A stretch of DNA of 64,000 bases from Bradyrhizobium sp. DOA9 (lineage in GTDB: Bacteria > Pseudomonadota > Alphaproteobacteria > Rhizobiales > Xanthobacteraceae). Positions 1 through 8,697 of the stretch are shown in pieces. A program made the position numbers and the translations under genes. The notes below the pieces were generated by a model, which saw only the letters and a program-made list of their open reading frames with translations, was not told where the DNA came from and did not search any database. The stretch is taken from assembly GCF_000617845.2 (NCBI RefSeq), contig NZ_DF820425.1, positions 2,097,725 to 2,161,724 of the forward strand, given 5' to 3'. Every line of letters starts with the position of its first letter. Within the stretch, counting starts at the first letter, position 1.

Positions 1-294
1 GTGCGCGACCTGCCGCAGGATTCGGAGGATCAGGCGATCGCGCAGGCGATCATCAGCATGGGCAAGGCGCTCGGCATGACCGTCGTCGCCGAAGGCGTCG
101 AGAATGCCGAGCAGGAGGCGTTCCTGCGCACCCATGGCTGCGACGAGATGCAGGGCTTCCTCGTCTCCAAGCCGCTGCCGGCGCGGGAGATGGCCGAGCT
201 GCTGCGGCCGATGGTGCTGACAGCTGCGCCGCCGCTCCAGCCGGAGGCGGCCGGCGAAGACGCAGCCTCAAGGCTGAAACGCGCTGTCGTCTGA
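1..294 (+). CDS. EAL-domain (cyclic-di-GMP phosphodiesterase-type) protein, C-terminal fragment
   Basis: The window opens inside this gene, so only the last 97 residues are seen; the GTG at base 1 is probably an internal codon. The sequence has the end of an EAL domain: VVAEGVE near residues 28-34, then GCDEMQGFLVSKPLP around residues 46-60, a match to the last catalytic-loop and barrel strands of the family. Family knowledge says EAL domains hydrolyse cyclic-di-GMP to pGpG, usually as part of a GGDEF-EAL or sensor protein. The N-terminal part, including the EAL motif, is outside the window, so activity cannot be judged. The last 27 bases overlap the convergent small gene that follows. Confidence 0.85.
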   Translation: MRDLPQDSEDQAIAQAIISMGKALGMTVVAEGVENAEQEAFLRTHGCDEMQGFLVSKPLPAREMAELLRPMVLTAAPPLQPEAAGEDAASRLKRAVV

Positions 295-696
295 CGGCTG
301 CGGGTGCAACTCGCGGACCTCGTGCTCCTCGCCCTCGGCTTTGCTCGGAAAGTCCTGCGGGGCCGTCAGCGACGTCTGCTCGGTGAACAGCGCGAGAATG
401 GTACGCGCGCCTTCGGCGAAGCTCGCCCCCTCGCTCACGTTCAACGCGCAGCAGCACGTTGCGCTCATCGGCTCCTGGTCGTCGACCACGGCCATGGCTG
501 GTCCCCACCACCAGGCGGGCGCGGGCGAACGCTCGTCCCCCGGCACGACATGCCAGCGGGCGAACTCCTCCATCACGCGCTCGAATTCCAGGCGGGCAGC
601 CTGATGCATGTGGTCGATGCTCCCAGAATAGCGTCGGACGACGGGTAGGCCCGTTGACTTGATCGTCACGTCGCTCGGAAAAATCGGTTCGTGCAA
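268..696 (-). CDS. Hypothetical protein, possibly a 5'-damaged gene
   Basis: I do not recognise the family. The frame gives 142 residues and would start at a TTG (694-696) with no clear Shine-Dalgarno sequence. The same frame stays open upstream to a TAG at 787-789 and reads like coding sequence, yet holds no ATG, GTG or TTG there. Either the start is a rare codon such as CTG or this is the remainder of a truncated gene. The protein has a WWWGPAMAVVDDQEP stretch and a CCC run, no signal peptide and no membrane segment. It converges on the EAL gene, overlapping its last 27 bases. Confidence 0.45.
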   Translation of the reverse strand: MHEPIFPSDVTIKSTGLPVVRRYSGSIDHMHQAARLEFERVMEEFARWHVVPGDERSPAPAWWWGPAMAVVDDQEPMSATCCCALNVSEGASFAEGARTILALFTEQTSLTAPQDFPSKAEGEEHEVRELHPQPSDDSAFQP

Positions 697-833
697 CTGG
701 GCCGAACCATGCAGGCCGACATCGTCGTCGGCAATGCGGAACGCGCGGCGGTCGGCGATGTGCCGGCGCGGCCGCGACAGTTCATTCTAGCCGCTCGAGG
801 GCAGGACAAGCAAGCGATTGGAGGCGCGATTGC

Positions 834-1826
834 CTAACGCGGCCTGAACGGATGCGCCTTCTGGTGCCAGGCCCAGGCCGTGCGGACGATTGTCGGCAGG
901 TCGGAATGGCCAGGCACGAAGTTCAGCACCTGTCTCGCAGCAGAGGGATCGGCGACCAGAAAGGTGGGATCGCCGGCGCGGCGCGGCTTGACCGTGTGCG
1001 GCACCTCGCGCCCGGTCTCCTGCCTGATGGCGTCGAGGATCTCGCGCACGGAAAAGCCGGAGCCGGTGCCGAGATTGAAGCTGGCGCCGGCATGGCCCTG
1101 CTCCAGAAGCTTCAAGGCCGCCACATGCGCCGCGGCAAGGTCCGTGACGTGGATGTAGTCGCGGATCGCGGTGCCGTCGGGCGTGTCGTAATCGTCGCCG
1201 AACACCGCGAAGTCGACGTGGCCCTGAAGCGCCATCATCGCGCGCGGAATGAGGTGGGTCTCGTTGTCGCGCAGCTCGCCGATGCCGCCCGCCGGATCGG
1301 CGCCGCTGGCGTTGAAATAGCGCAGGCAGAACGCACCGAAGCCATAGGCCGTGCGGTAATCGGCGAGCATGCGCTCGATCATCAGTTTCGAGGCGCCGTA
1401 AGGATTGATCGGCGCGCAAGGAAAGTCTTCCGGCAGCGCCTTGGAATCGGCGTTGCCGTAGACGGCGCCGGTCGAGGAGAACACGATTCGATGGCAGCCG
1501 GCGTTGCGCATCGCCTGCAACAGCGACAGCGTGCCCTGGACGTTGTTGACGTAATATTTCTGCGGGTCGGTCATGGACTCTCCGACCAGGCTCGCCGCAG
1601 CGAAATGCATCACCGCCGTGATCTTGTGGTCGGCGAAGGCGCGCGCCAGCGTTGCGCCGTCGAGCAGATCGCCCGTCACCAGCGGGCCGGACACGAAACT
1701 GCGATGACCTGTCGAGAGATTGTCATAAACGACGGGCTGATAGCCGGCGGCGGTCAATGCGCGGCAGGCATGCGAGCCAATGTAGCCCGCGCCCCCGGTG
1801 ACGAGGACGGTCGGTCGGTCGGTCAT
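834..1826 (-). CDS. galE: UDP-glucose 4-epimerase
   Basis: This is a cytoplasmic NAD-dependent short-chain dehydrogenase-type epimerase that interconverts UDP-glucose and UDP-galactose. The 330 residues begin with the Rossmann motif TGGAGYIGSHACR (residues 10-22), followed by YDNLSTGH, the SSTGAVYG strand and the catalytic YGASK (Tyr near residue 142, Lys four residues on). The C-terminal part has the substrate-binding ELRDNETHLIPR and IRDYIHVTDLA. It is the third gene of a minus-strand run, 19 bases behind the WecG/CpsF-type transferase and the Wzc-like protein. That context points to UDP-galactose supply for an extracellular or capsular polysaccharide rather than to galactose catabolism. 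Confidence 0.95.
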   Translation of the reverse strand: MTDRPTVLVTGGAGYIGSHACRALTAAGYQPVVYDNLSTGHRSFVSGPLVTGDLLDGATLARAFADHKITAVMHFAAASLVGESMTDPQKYYVNNVQGTLSLLQAMRNAGCHRIVFSSTGAVYGNADSKALPEDFPCAPINPYGASKLMIERMLADYRTAYGFGAFCLRYFNASGADPAGGIGELRDNETHLIPRAMMALQGHVDFAVFGDDYDTPDGTAIRDYIHVTDLAAAHVAALKLLEQGHAGASFNLGTGSGFSVREILDAIRQETGREVPHTVKPRRAGDPTFLVADPSAARQVLNFVPGHSDLPTIVRTAWAWHQKAHPFRPR

Positions 1827-1845
1827 GTCGTGATCTGCTCTTCTC

Positions 1846-2649
1846 TTAGCGGACGGGCCGGTTGCGGCTGAAGAGAAGATAGAGCGCGCGGGGGTTGGTG
1901 GTCAAATAGCGCCAGAGCAGACGGCGCGGCTCGAGCAAGGTGCGCCAGGCCCATTCGAGCCCGAACTTCTGCATCCATTGCGGCGCGCGGGAACGGCTTC
2001 CTGACAAGAAGTTGAACAGTCCGCCGGATGTCTTGATGACGCCAACATTGGTCAGATGCGGCGTGAATTGTTTCACGAATGCCTGTTCGTTGGGCACGCC
2101 GAGCGCAACCCACAGATAGTCCGGTGCCAGGGCGTTGATCTCGTCCACCTTGGCGCGCAGCGCCTCGCCGCGCAGATAGCCGTGGCTGCGCCCGACGATC
2201 TTGAGGCGTGGATACATCTTCTGGACGTTTGCGACCGCAGCGGCGTTTTCCTGCTCGCTTGCGCCGAACATGTAGAAGGTGCGCCCGGCGGCTTCGGCCT
2301 TGCGCGCGACGACGTGGAATAGGTCCGTGGTCGCAACCCGCTCCGGCAGCGGGAACCAGGATTGCAGCTTCGAAGCCGCGACCAGCGGTTGACCGTCGGC
2401 GTTGATCAAATCGGCGGCGCGGAACAGGTGATCGGTCTGCGGCTCGGTCGCGCAGCGCGCCAGCACCTCGCCATTGGCCGAGGTCAGGAACAGCGGACGG
2501 CCAATGCGATGATCGGGATTGGTCGCCTCGATCATGAAATCGGCGGTCTCTTCCAGGTCGATCGCGGCCATGCGAAGTCCGCCGACGGTGATTCTCGGCA
2601 CCTCGGCGGTGGCTTCCCGTCCGTCGAGGTTGACGCGGCGCTCAAGCAT
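1846..2649 (-). CDS. WecG/TagA/CpsF family glycosyltransferase
   Basis: Members of this family (GT26) transfer a sugar, often N-acetylmannosaminuronic acid, N-acetylmannosamine or glucose, onto a lipid-linked acceptor at the cytoplasmic face of the inner membrane. The 267 residues carry the family core: FLTSANGEVLARC, INADGQPLV (the conserved D-G near residues 92-93), FYMFGASEQ, APDYLWVALGVPNEQ, and a basic C-terminal tail near YLTTNPRALYLLF that probably touches the membrane. The ATG overlaps the end of the Wzc-like gene by 8 bases, a sign of translational coupling. The donor sugar cannot be read from sequence. The partner galE suggests a galactose-containing polysaccharide repeat. Confidence 0.88.
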   Translation of the reverse strand: MLERRVNLDGREATAEVPRITVGGLRMAAIDLEETADFMIEATNPDHRIGRPLFLTSANGEVLARCATEPQTDHLFRAADLINADGQPLVAASKLQSWFPLPERVATTDLFHVVARKAEAAGRTFYMFGASEQENAAAVANVQKMYPRLKIVGRSHGYLRGEALRAKVDEINALAPDYLWVALGVPNEQAFVKQFTPHLTNVGVIKTSGGLFNFLSGSRSRAPQWMQKFGLEWAWRTLLEPRRLLWRYLTTNPRALYLLFSRNRPVR

Positions 2650-5017
2650 ATTGTCTGCCTCGCTGGCGCGTTTGCATTGCAGGGGTGAGCTCGTCGAGCA
2701 CGACGCCGACGAGCTTGCGTTCGGCCTCGCCGAGCGCGGCCAGGATCTCTTCCAGGCTGTCGTTGACGTCGAGGCTGGTCGGCAGCACGGCCACCAGCGA
2801 GTCGATGTCGTCGAGCAGCTTGCGGCCGCCGACCGCGAGCGGCACGGCCGGGCCGTCGAGGATCACGAGATCATAGCCGCCGGACGAACGGGCCTGCGCA
2901 ATCGCCTTGCGGATGGCGTCGGCGGCCTTGCCGGCGTCACCCTCCGCGGCGGGCAGCACCGAGATGCCGTTGACCGTCCTGATCTCGCGTGCCTCCTTGC
3001 TGCCGATCGAGAGCCATCCGAGCCTGCTCGGCTCGCTCTTGCCGGGACGGATGACCTTGTTCGAGAGCGCGCGCGCCTGATGGTCGGCATCGATCATCAG
3101 GACCCGGGCGCCGTCGCGTGCGGCGGCAAGCGCGAAATTGAGCGCGGCCACGCTGCGTGCGCTGGTCTTGCCCGCACCGACGAGCGCGACGACCGGCATC
3201 GCCTTGCCGCCGGCGCGGCGCGCCACCGCCGCGCGCATGTCGCGCCAGGCATTGAGCAGGCTCGTCAGGGGAAAGCCGGGGCGCAGCGTCGGCCAACCCA
3301 GCCGTGTGAGATCGACGCCGCCGCCGGTGGGAAGTATGGCGCCGAGGGTGTGGATGACGTCGGCTTCCTGGAAGCGTGCGATCAGCGGCTTCTCGATCAA
3401 GGGCTGCTCGACCATCGACGGCTGCAGCGGAGGCGCGACAAGTTCCGGCGGAGCCGGCGCAGCTTCAGGCGCGCGCGGGGCCTGCCGCGGCTGGCCAACC
3501 TCCGCGGCCCGCGGGAGCTCCGGCGCCCGGGGAGCCGGTGGCGTCGGCGAACGCGCACGCCCGGCTTGTGCCGGCGTCGCAGGCGCGGCCGCGCCGGCAA
3601 GCAGCAGCTCTGTCACGACGAACCAGCTCGATGCCGCGATTGCCCCGAAGACGAAGCCGATCATGGCGAACAGGCTCATGGCCGGCGGGAACGAGCGCCG
3701 CTGCGGCACCGTCGCCTCGCCGATGATTCGGGCGGCCGAGGTGTTCAGGCTCTCCTGCTCCTCGGTCTCGCGGGAGCGCTTGAGAAAGGACTGATAGACC
3801 TCGCGGCTGGCATCGGCTTCGCGCTCGAGCTCGCGCAAGCGCACGGCGGCCTGGCTGAGCTGGACGCTCTGCCGCTTCTGCGCTTCCAGCGCGCGGTTGA
3901 GCGAGGCCTCGAAATCGCGGGCGCGCGTCAGGTCGTTCTTGGCGGACTGGGCGAAGCGGTCGATCTCCTCGTTGATGTTGCGCTTGAGGTCCTCGACCTG
4001 CTTCTCGGTCTGGCGCAGTGCCGGATGGCGCGGGCCGAGCTCACCGGCCTGCTCCGCATATTTCTTCCGCGCATCGGCATATTGCGCGCGCAAATTCGCG
4101 ATCGTCGGCGATTGCAGCGCCTCCGGGATCGCGCCGGCGTCGGCGGCGGTACGGCGGCTCGCCTCGATCTGGTCGAGCCGCGCCTGCGCGTCCATCGTTG
4201 CCGCCCGGGCCGCGGAAAGCCGCTGGTTGCTGGCGGAGAGCTGCTGATCGCTGATCAGCGCATCCTGGGTGCCGACGAAATTGTTCTGGGCCTTGTAGGT
4301 CGCCAGCGCGGTCTCGGCGTTGCGCAGCCGGTCGCGCAGCTCGTTCAGGCGGCCGGAGAGATCGTTGGTGGCGCGCCGTGCGGCCGAAGCCTGCGATTTG
4401 CGGGATTCGGCGAGATAGGCATCGGTCAGCGTGTTGGCGAGCATCGCCGCCTTCGCGGGATTCGTCGACCAGACCTCGACGTCGACGATGAAGCTCTTCT
4501 CGGTCTTGCGGACGGCGATGTGCCTGTTCAGCGCCTCGAGCGCCGCAAGCTGCACCTCCTTCGTCTCCGCGGCGGAGGGCGCGCGCGGCTGCACGCCGAT
4601 CAGGCCGAGCAGCGACGACATCAGGCTCGCAGCGTCACCGCCTCCGAATTCCGGGTCCTTGTCGAGACCGGCCTGCTGGATCACCTGGAGCAGCACGCTG
4701 TTGGAGGTGATCAGGCGCGCCTGGCTCTCCACCACCATGGACATGCCGGAGACGTCCTGGGCGCGGGGCGTGAGCTCGCGGTCGACGAGCTGGAGCTCGC
4801 GCGGGTCGACATAGAGCTGAGCGGTCGCGGTGTAGCGGGGCGTCACGCTCTTGCCGATGGTGACGGCAAGCGTTGCGCCGATCAAGGCGGCCGCGGCGAT
4901 CGCGACCTTCCGCCGCCAGAGCAGATGGGCGAGCTCCAGCACGTTGAAGCCGGCCTGAGGCTTGCGTTGCGAAGCCTCCGGCCTGGCTCGATCGATCGGC
5001 TGGCTATAATCAAGCAT
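2642..5017 (-). CDS. Wzz/Wzc-type polysaccharide co-polymerase with ATPase domain (ExoP-like)
   Basis: The 791-residue protein has the layout of class 2a polysaccharide co-polymerases, which control chain length and export of exopolysaccharide. A Wzz domain begins with a membrane segment (about residues 38-56), followed by a periplasmic part with a long coiled coil (about 170-400) and a second membrane segment (about 440-470). A proline- and alanine-rich linker then leads to a cytoplasmic ATPase-like domain from about residue 600. In that domain VGAGKTSARS stands where the Walker A loop should be, LMIDADHQ is Walker A', and YDLVILDGPA is Walker B. The tail ends with RQRGRQYA, so the tyrosine cluster of true BY-kinases is absent. 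It is first in the operon with the WecG-like gene and galE. Confidence 0.9.
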   Translation of the reverse strand: MLDYSQPIDRARPEASQRKPQAGFNVLELAHLLWRRKVAIAAAALIGATLAVTIGKSVTPRYTATAQLYVDPRELQLVDRELTPRAQDVSGMSMVVESQARLITSNSVLLQVIQQAGLDKDPEFGGGDAASLMSSLLGLIGVQPRAPSAAETKEVQLAALEALNRHIAVRKTEKSFIVDVEVWSTNPAKAAMLANTLTDAYLAESRKSQASAARRATNDLSGRLNELRDRLRNAETALATYKAQNNFVGTQDALISDQQLSASNQRLSAARAATMDAQARLDQIEASRRTAADAGAIPEALQSPTIANLRAQYADARKKYAEQAGELGPRHPALRQTEKQVEDLKRNINEEIDRFAQSAKNDLTRARDFEASLNRALEAQKRQSVQLSQAAVRLRELEREADASREVYQSFLKRSRETEEQESLNTSAARIIGEATVPQRRSFPPAMSLFAMIGFVFGAIAASSWFVVTELLLAGAAAPATPAQAGRARSPTPPAPRAPELPRAAEVGQPRQAPRAPEAAPAPPELVAPPLQPSMVEQPLIEKPLIARFQEADVIHTLGAILPTGGGVDLTRLGWPTLRPGFPLTSLLNAWRDMRAAVARRAGGKAMPVVALVGAGKTSARSVAALNFALAAARDGARVLMIDADHQARALSNKVIRPGKSEPSRLGWLSIGSKEAREIRTVNGISVLPAAEGDAGKAADAIRKAIAQARSSGGYDLVILDGPAVPLAVGGRKLLDDIDSLVAVLPTSLDVNDSLEEILAALGEAERKLVGVVLDELTPAMQTRQRGRQYA

Positions 5018-5299
5018 GATCCCCAGCTTTCATTCCAAGTGTCGCGGGCTGAGGGGTTACTCTTCGCTTTACGCCACGCACCCGGGATATAGGTGCCCAA
5101 TCAACGCAACAGGGAAAATTAACCATACTCATTGAGGGACTATTCACCGAAATGGCAAACAAAGCGTTTAAGCCCATGCCGTCCCTCGGCGCGTCGCCGC
5201 GACGCCCGCCACTTCCGAGACTTAACGATCCGTTACCGCGCGCAGAATGGCCGCGGGCCGCCATGCGTCCGTTGATGGGCCGCACACGCGTCATCGCGG

Positions 5300-6100
5300 T
5301 CAGATCCTCCGCAGGATGACGTGATAGTCACCGCGGCGGACGTCGGTGCCGCGCGGCAGCACGGCGTTGAGCACCGCGGCGCCGGCATCGACCAGGGCCG
5401 CAACCAGCTTCTTGCGCCGGCGCATCTCGGGATAGCGCGGACTTTCGACCTCACGACGATAGATCATCTCGAGGCCATTGGCGGCCGCGAATGCTTCCAG
5501 CCGGGGCAGCGTCACCAGCGGATGAAAGAACGTCGGGAACGGCGGCTCGCCGGGCAGGCCGGCGTCCTTGATGCCGCGGATGTGCCGGTAGAACCAGACG
5601 TGGAACCAGTGCGGCGAATATTTGGTGACCACCCCCGAGAGCGAGCGCGGATTGGGCGCGCCGATCAGGATCAACCCGCCGCGCTTGAGCGCGTCGCGGA
5701 AGTTCAGCAGCGCGGCGTCGACCTTGGGCAGGTGCTCGATCACGTTGTAGCAGATCACGAGATCGAAGGTCTCGCGGGCGAAGCGGTAGGTCTGGACGTC
5801 GCCGAGGATCGCCTCGTCGGCGTAGCTGTTGTTGCGGACCTGGTCCTCGTCGATATCGACGACGGTGACCTTGCTGCGGCTCAGCAAGTCCGGCGGCAGA
5901 ACGCTGCACGAGCCTCCGCCTGCTTCATAGATCGCGAGCCGGCCCCGCGGCAGCTCGCGGCCCAGCACGTCATGGACGGCGAGCAGGCTGTCGCGGGCTT
6001 CGCCGGGGACGAGATCATGCAGCGCCTCCGCAAATGGCACGGCCGCGGGGATCTGGATCGTGGTGGCTGTCGCGAAATCGATCGTGGCTGGCTTGTTCAT
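5300..6100 (-). CDS. Class I SAM-dependent methyltransferase
   Basis: The 266-residue protein has a Methyltransf_11/23-type fold. IYEAGGGSCSVLP (about residues 58-70) is motif I for AdoMet binding, VTVVDIDEDQV is motif II, and FDLVICYNVIEHLPKVD is motif IV with the acceptor-side N-V-I-E-H. Such enzymes in polysaccharide clusters methylate sugars or the growing glycan end, but the substrate here is unknown. It is separated by 282 bases from the Wzc-like gene on the same strand and lies divergent from a GT2 gene. The 282-base gap (5018-5299) has several AT-rich patches but no promoter I can assign. The ATG is followed at once by the conserved-looking N-terminus. Confidence 0.85.
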   Translation of the reverse strand: MNKPATIDFATATTIQIPAAVPFAEALHDLVPGEARDSLLAVHDVLGRELPRGRLAIYEAGGGSCSVLPPDLLSRSKVTVVDIDEDQVRNNSYADEAILGDVQTYRFARETFDLVICYNVIEHLPKVDAALLNFRDALKRGGLILIGAPNPRSLSGVVTKYSPHWFHVWFYRHIRGIKDAGLPGEPPFPTFFHPLVTLPRLEAFAAANGLEMIYRREVESPRYPEMRRRKKLVAALVDAGAAVLNAVLPRGTDVRRGDYHVILRRI

Positions 6101-6207
6101 ATTTTCTGACCGCGCTTGTTCTATTCAAATTTACAGGAAAAAATGCGCCTGCCCGAAGAGCAAATCCGATGCCGCGCCGGCTCACCGGTCGCAGTGCTTA
6201 CGGCCCG

Positions 6208-6229
6208 GTTAATGCGCATGCGCATTAAC
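6208..6229. promoter_or_regulatory. Perfect 22-bp palindrome in the divergent control region
   Basis: The half-site GTTAATGCGCA is followed directly by its exact reverse complement, giving an uninterrupted 22-bp dyad with a core of alternating purines and pyrimidines. It lies in the 322-base region between the methyltransferase (start 6100) and the GT2 gene (start 6423). A dimeric regulator operator is the simplest reading; with no loop it is a poor terminator. The rest of the 322-base region holds a short repeated GCGGCGATGT element near 6302 and 6352 and nothing else I can assign. Confidence 0.6.
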
Positions 6230-6422
6230 TACGGCATTGTTCATGTTGGAGCGTTGTCGGAGCATGGACCGCCAATTGCAGCATGATGTGCGGCGAACCT
6301 GGCGGCGATGTGCCGCGCGGCCGCCGTCCGTTTTGAGACGCATTTGTCCCGCGGCGATGTACCGTCGTGGGACGCGCGATCGAAGCAGGGCTTTTTCAAT
6401 ACATCTCGGACATCTAGAGCTC

Positions 6423-7451
6423 ATGACATTGATCCCGACCGACCTGTCCGCGGCGCGCATCTCGGACGCCGTGCGCGATCCCAACAGGGAGATCGTGGCG
6501 AGCTCTCGAATCATCGACCTGTCGGTCGGCATCGTGGTCTGCGTTCCCTGCTTCCGTCGTCCGCAACATTTGCGGCTGACACTGGAATCGCTGGCGAACC
6601 AGCGCACCCCGCGGTCCTTTGCCGTCGTCATGGTCGAGAACGATGCGGTGCGGCGCGAAAGCGCGCCGGTTGCCGCGGAGTTCCTGTCTGCTGGACGGCT
6701 CCAAGGCGTCTGCCTTATCGAGACGCGGCAGGGAAATTGCCAGGCGATCAATGCTGCCTTCGAGACGGCGCAGGAGCTGTTTCCCGCCGCGACCCGTTTC
6801 CTGATGATCGACGACGACGAGCTCGCATCGAGCGACTGGCTCGAGCTGATGGTCCGCACCGCGGAGGCGACCGGCGCCGACGTGGTCGGCGGGCCGGTGC
6901 TGCCGGTCTTCGACGACGACAGCAAGCCCTGGCTTTCGCGTCATCCCGCCTTCTGTCCAGCCTACGACTACAGCGGTGCGGTGCCGCTGATCTACGGCTG
7001 CGGCAATTGCCTGATCACGCGTGCCGCCTTCGAGCGGTTCGACCGGCCCGCGTTCGACCTGCGCTTCAATTTTCTCGGCGGCGGCGATTGTGATTTCTTC
7101 GTGCGATGCCGTGACGCCGGCATGCTGTTCCACTGGACGGCGGAGGCGGTCATCACCGAGACCGTGCCGCGAGGCCGCACCAGCCTCGGCTGGATCGCAA
7201 AGCGCGGCTTGCGCATCGGCGCGATCAATTATCGTGTGCAGTACAAGGCCGCGCGGAGCACCGCGGCGCGGGCGCGGGTGTTCGCGCAGATGTTGGGGCG
7301 CTTGCCGCTGTCGCTGCTTCGTAGTGCAGCCTTGTTGACGTCGTCGAAAGCCGTCGTCGCAATGCATCCAGTGATGGTCGCGCTTGGCGCCGGCCTGGCA
7401 GCGCTCGGCCTCGAGCCGAAGCCTTACGAGGCCTCGAAGATCGCGTCTTGA
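6423..7451 (+). CDS. Family 2 glycosyltransferase
   Basis: The 342-residue protein has a GT-A fold: GIVVCVPCFRRPQHLRLTL near residues 34-52 is the nucleotide-binding start, ETRQGNCQAINAAF is typical of GT2, and FLMIDDDELASSDW holds the DxD-like metal-binding motif (about residues 134-147). GGGDCDFFVRC is the acceptor-side ED-type region. A hydrophobic tail near residues 300-325 may associate with the membrane. The frame is open from 6237, but the upstream part is arginine-rich and unlike the family, so ATG 6423 is preferred. It ends 8 bases from a convergent second GT2. It probably adds one sugar of the exopolysaccharide repeat unit. Confidence 0.85.
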   Translation: MTLIPTDLSAARISDAVRDPNREIVASSRIIDLSVGIVVCVPCFRRPQHLRLTLESLANQRTPRSFAVVMVENDAVRRESAPVAAEFLSAGRLQGVCLIETRQGNCQAINAAFETAQELFPAATRFLMIDDDELASSDWLELMVRTAEATGADVVGGPVLPVFDDDSKPWLSRHPAFCPAYDYSGAVPLIYGCGNCLITRAAFERFDRPAFDLRFNFLGGGDCDFFVRCRDAGMLFHWTAEAVITETVPRGRTSLGWIAKRGLRIGAINYRVQYKAARSTAARARVFAQMLGRLPLSLLRSAALLTSSKAVVAMHPVMVALGAGLAALGLEPKPYEASKIAS

Positions 7452-7459
7452 GGCGAGGA

Positions 7460-8446
7460 TTAGATGCCGAAGCGGGCGAGGACGACGCGGATTGCCGAGC
7501 GCGGCAGCGATCTGGGCGACCGCCGGCCGATCATCGCGAGATACGCGAATGCCTGGCGATACCTGCCGAAGCGAACCGCCTGCATCGCAGAATAGGTGAC
7601 GAGATGAATCTCGGCGGCGAGGCGCAGCCCGGCTGTCATGCGCTCGGGTAGTCTCGCCAGGATCAATCCGTCATCGAACACCCGCGCGATGGCCGGGAAG
7701 AAGTCCTTCGGCGTCCGGACCGCGGCGTTCATGGTGTTGGCGGTGTGAAGACGATAATCGAGCAGCAACTCCGGCGCGAACGCGAACTCGCCGATCGCAG
7801 CAAGGCGGCACCAGCAATGCCAGTCCTCGCAATATTTGAGCGACGGATCGAAACCGCCGATGGCACGGAAAGCCTCCGCGCGTGCGAGTGCTATGCCGCC
7901 ATTGACGATGAAATTGCCGGCGGCGAGCCGCGTCAGCACGTCGCCGGACGGCTTCCGGCGTCCCTTCAAGAGATCGCGCCGGCCGATCTGGCGGCCTTCG
8001 CTGTCGATCGTGTTGTAATCGCCATAGACGACAACGGCGCGCGGCGCGCCGCGCGCTGCAGCGAGCAGCGCCGCCACCGCGCCGGGTCGCAGGCGGTCGT
8101 CGGCATCGAGGAAGAGCAGCCACTCGCCGCCTGCCTGTCGCGCGCCGAGATTGCGCGCGGCCGATACGCCGGCGGAATCATTGTGGAACAAGCGCAGCCG
8201 CGGGTCACGCATGCCGCGGACGATCGCAACGGTTTCGTCGTCCGAGCCGTCGTCCACGACGATCACCTCGGTCACCTCGCGCTGCGCCAGCGCGCTGGCG
8301 AGCGTTTCGCCGACATAGGCCGCAACGTTCTTGGCGGGAATGACGACGGATACCGATGTGGTCGAGCCGACCTGAAGCGGCAAGCGCGCGGGCGCTGCCG
8401 CGCGGGAGGCGGCGGGCAGTTCGAGAACCTCTTCGGCGGTGATCAC
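7460..8446 (-). CDS. Family 2 glycosyltransferase
   Basis: This is a clear GT2 enzyme: VSVVIPAKNVAAYVGETL opens the domain, VVDDGSDDET binds the nucleotide, GVSAARNLGA and FLDADDRLRPGA carry the DxD motif, and KYCEDWHCWCRLA is the ED acceptor motif. GTG at 8446 is preferred because AAAGGCGAG lies upstream of it; an ATG at 8542 in the same frame would add 32 poorly conserved residues. It is alone on its strand, convergent with the previous GT2 and divergent from the next polysaccharide genes. The sugar donor is unknown. Confidence 0.85.
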   Translation of the reverse strand: MITAEEVLELPAASRAAAPARLPLQVGSTTSVSVVIPAKNVAAYVGETLASALAQREVTEVIVVDDGSDDETVAIVRGMRDPRLRLFHNDSAGVSAARNLGARQAGGEWLLFLDADDRLRPGAVAALLAAARGAPRAVVVYGDYNTIDSEGRQIGRRDLLKGRRKPSGDVLTRLAAGNFIVNGGIALARAEAFRAIGGFDPSLKYCEDWHCWCRLAAIGEFAFAPELLLDYRLHTANTMNAAVRTPKDFFPAIARVFDDGLILARLPERMTAGLRLAAEIHLVTYSAMQAVRFGRYRQAFAYLAMIGRRSPRSLPRSAIRVVLARFGI

Positions 8447-8697
8447 GCTACGGCTCGCCTTTAATGATCTGTTAACCAGGACCCGTGGGCCGCGCCGAGA
8501 AACACTGGCGATCGCCAAGCCCGGCGCGCGCGAATGATACAAGCATTGCGCTCGAAGCCGCTGCCGAGAAGGTTCGGGTGCAGCCGGTTTCGTAGAATAA
8601 CGTTAAGCCGCTGGCATTAAGCCTGTGGCAAATTTCGAAGAGTGCGGCGGCCGGCCCCGTGCGAGAATGCGCATCGGACTGCCGCGGATGGAATCCA

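Noticed and set aside
2519..5092. An 857-residue open frame on the plus strand
   Set aside because: It is antisense to the Wzc-like gene and part of the WecG-like gene, is rich in Arg and Gly, and has no domain. The minus strand has clear family motifs.
5010..5294. A 94-residue frame between the Wzc-like and methyltransferase genes
   Set aside because: It overlaps the Wzc-like start and has no conserved sequence. The region is better read as a promoter gap.
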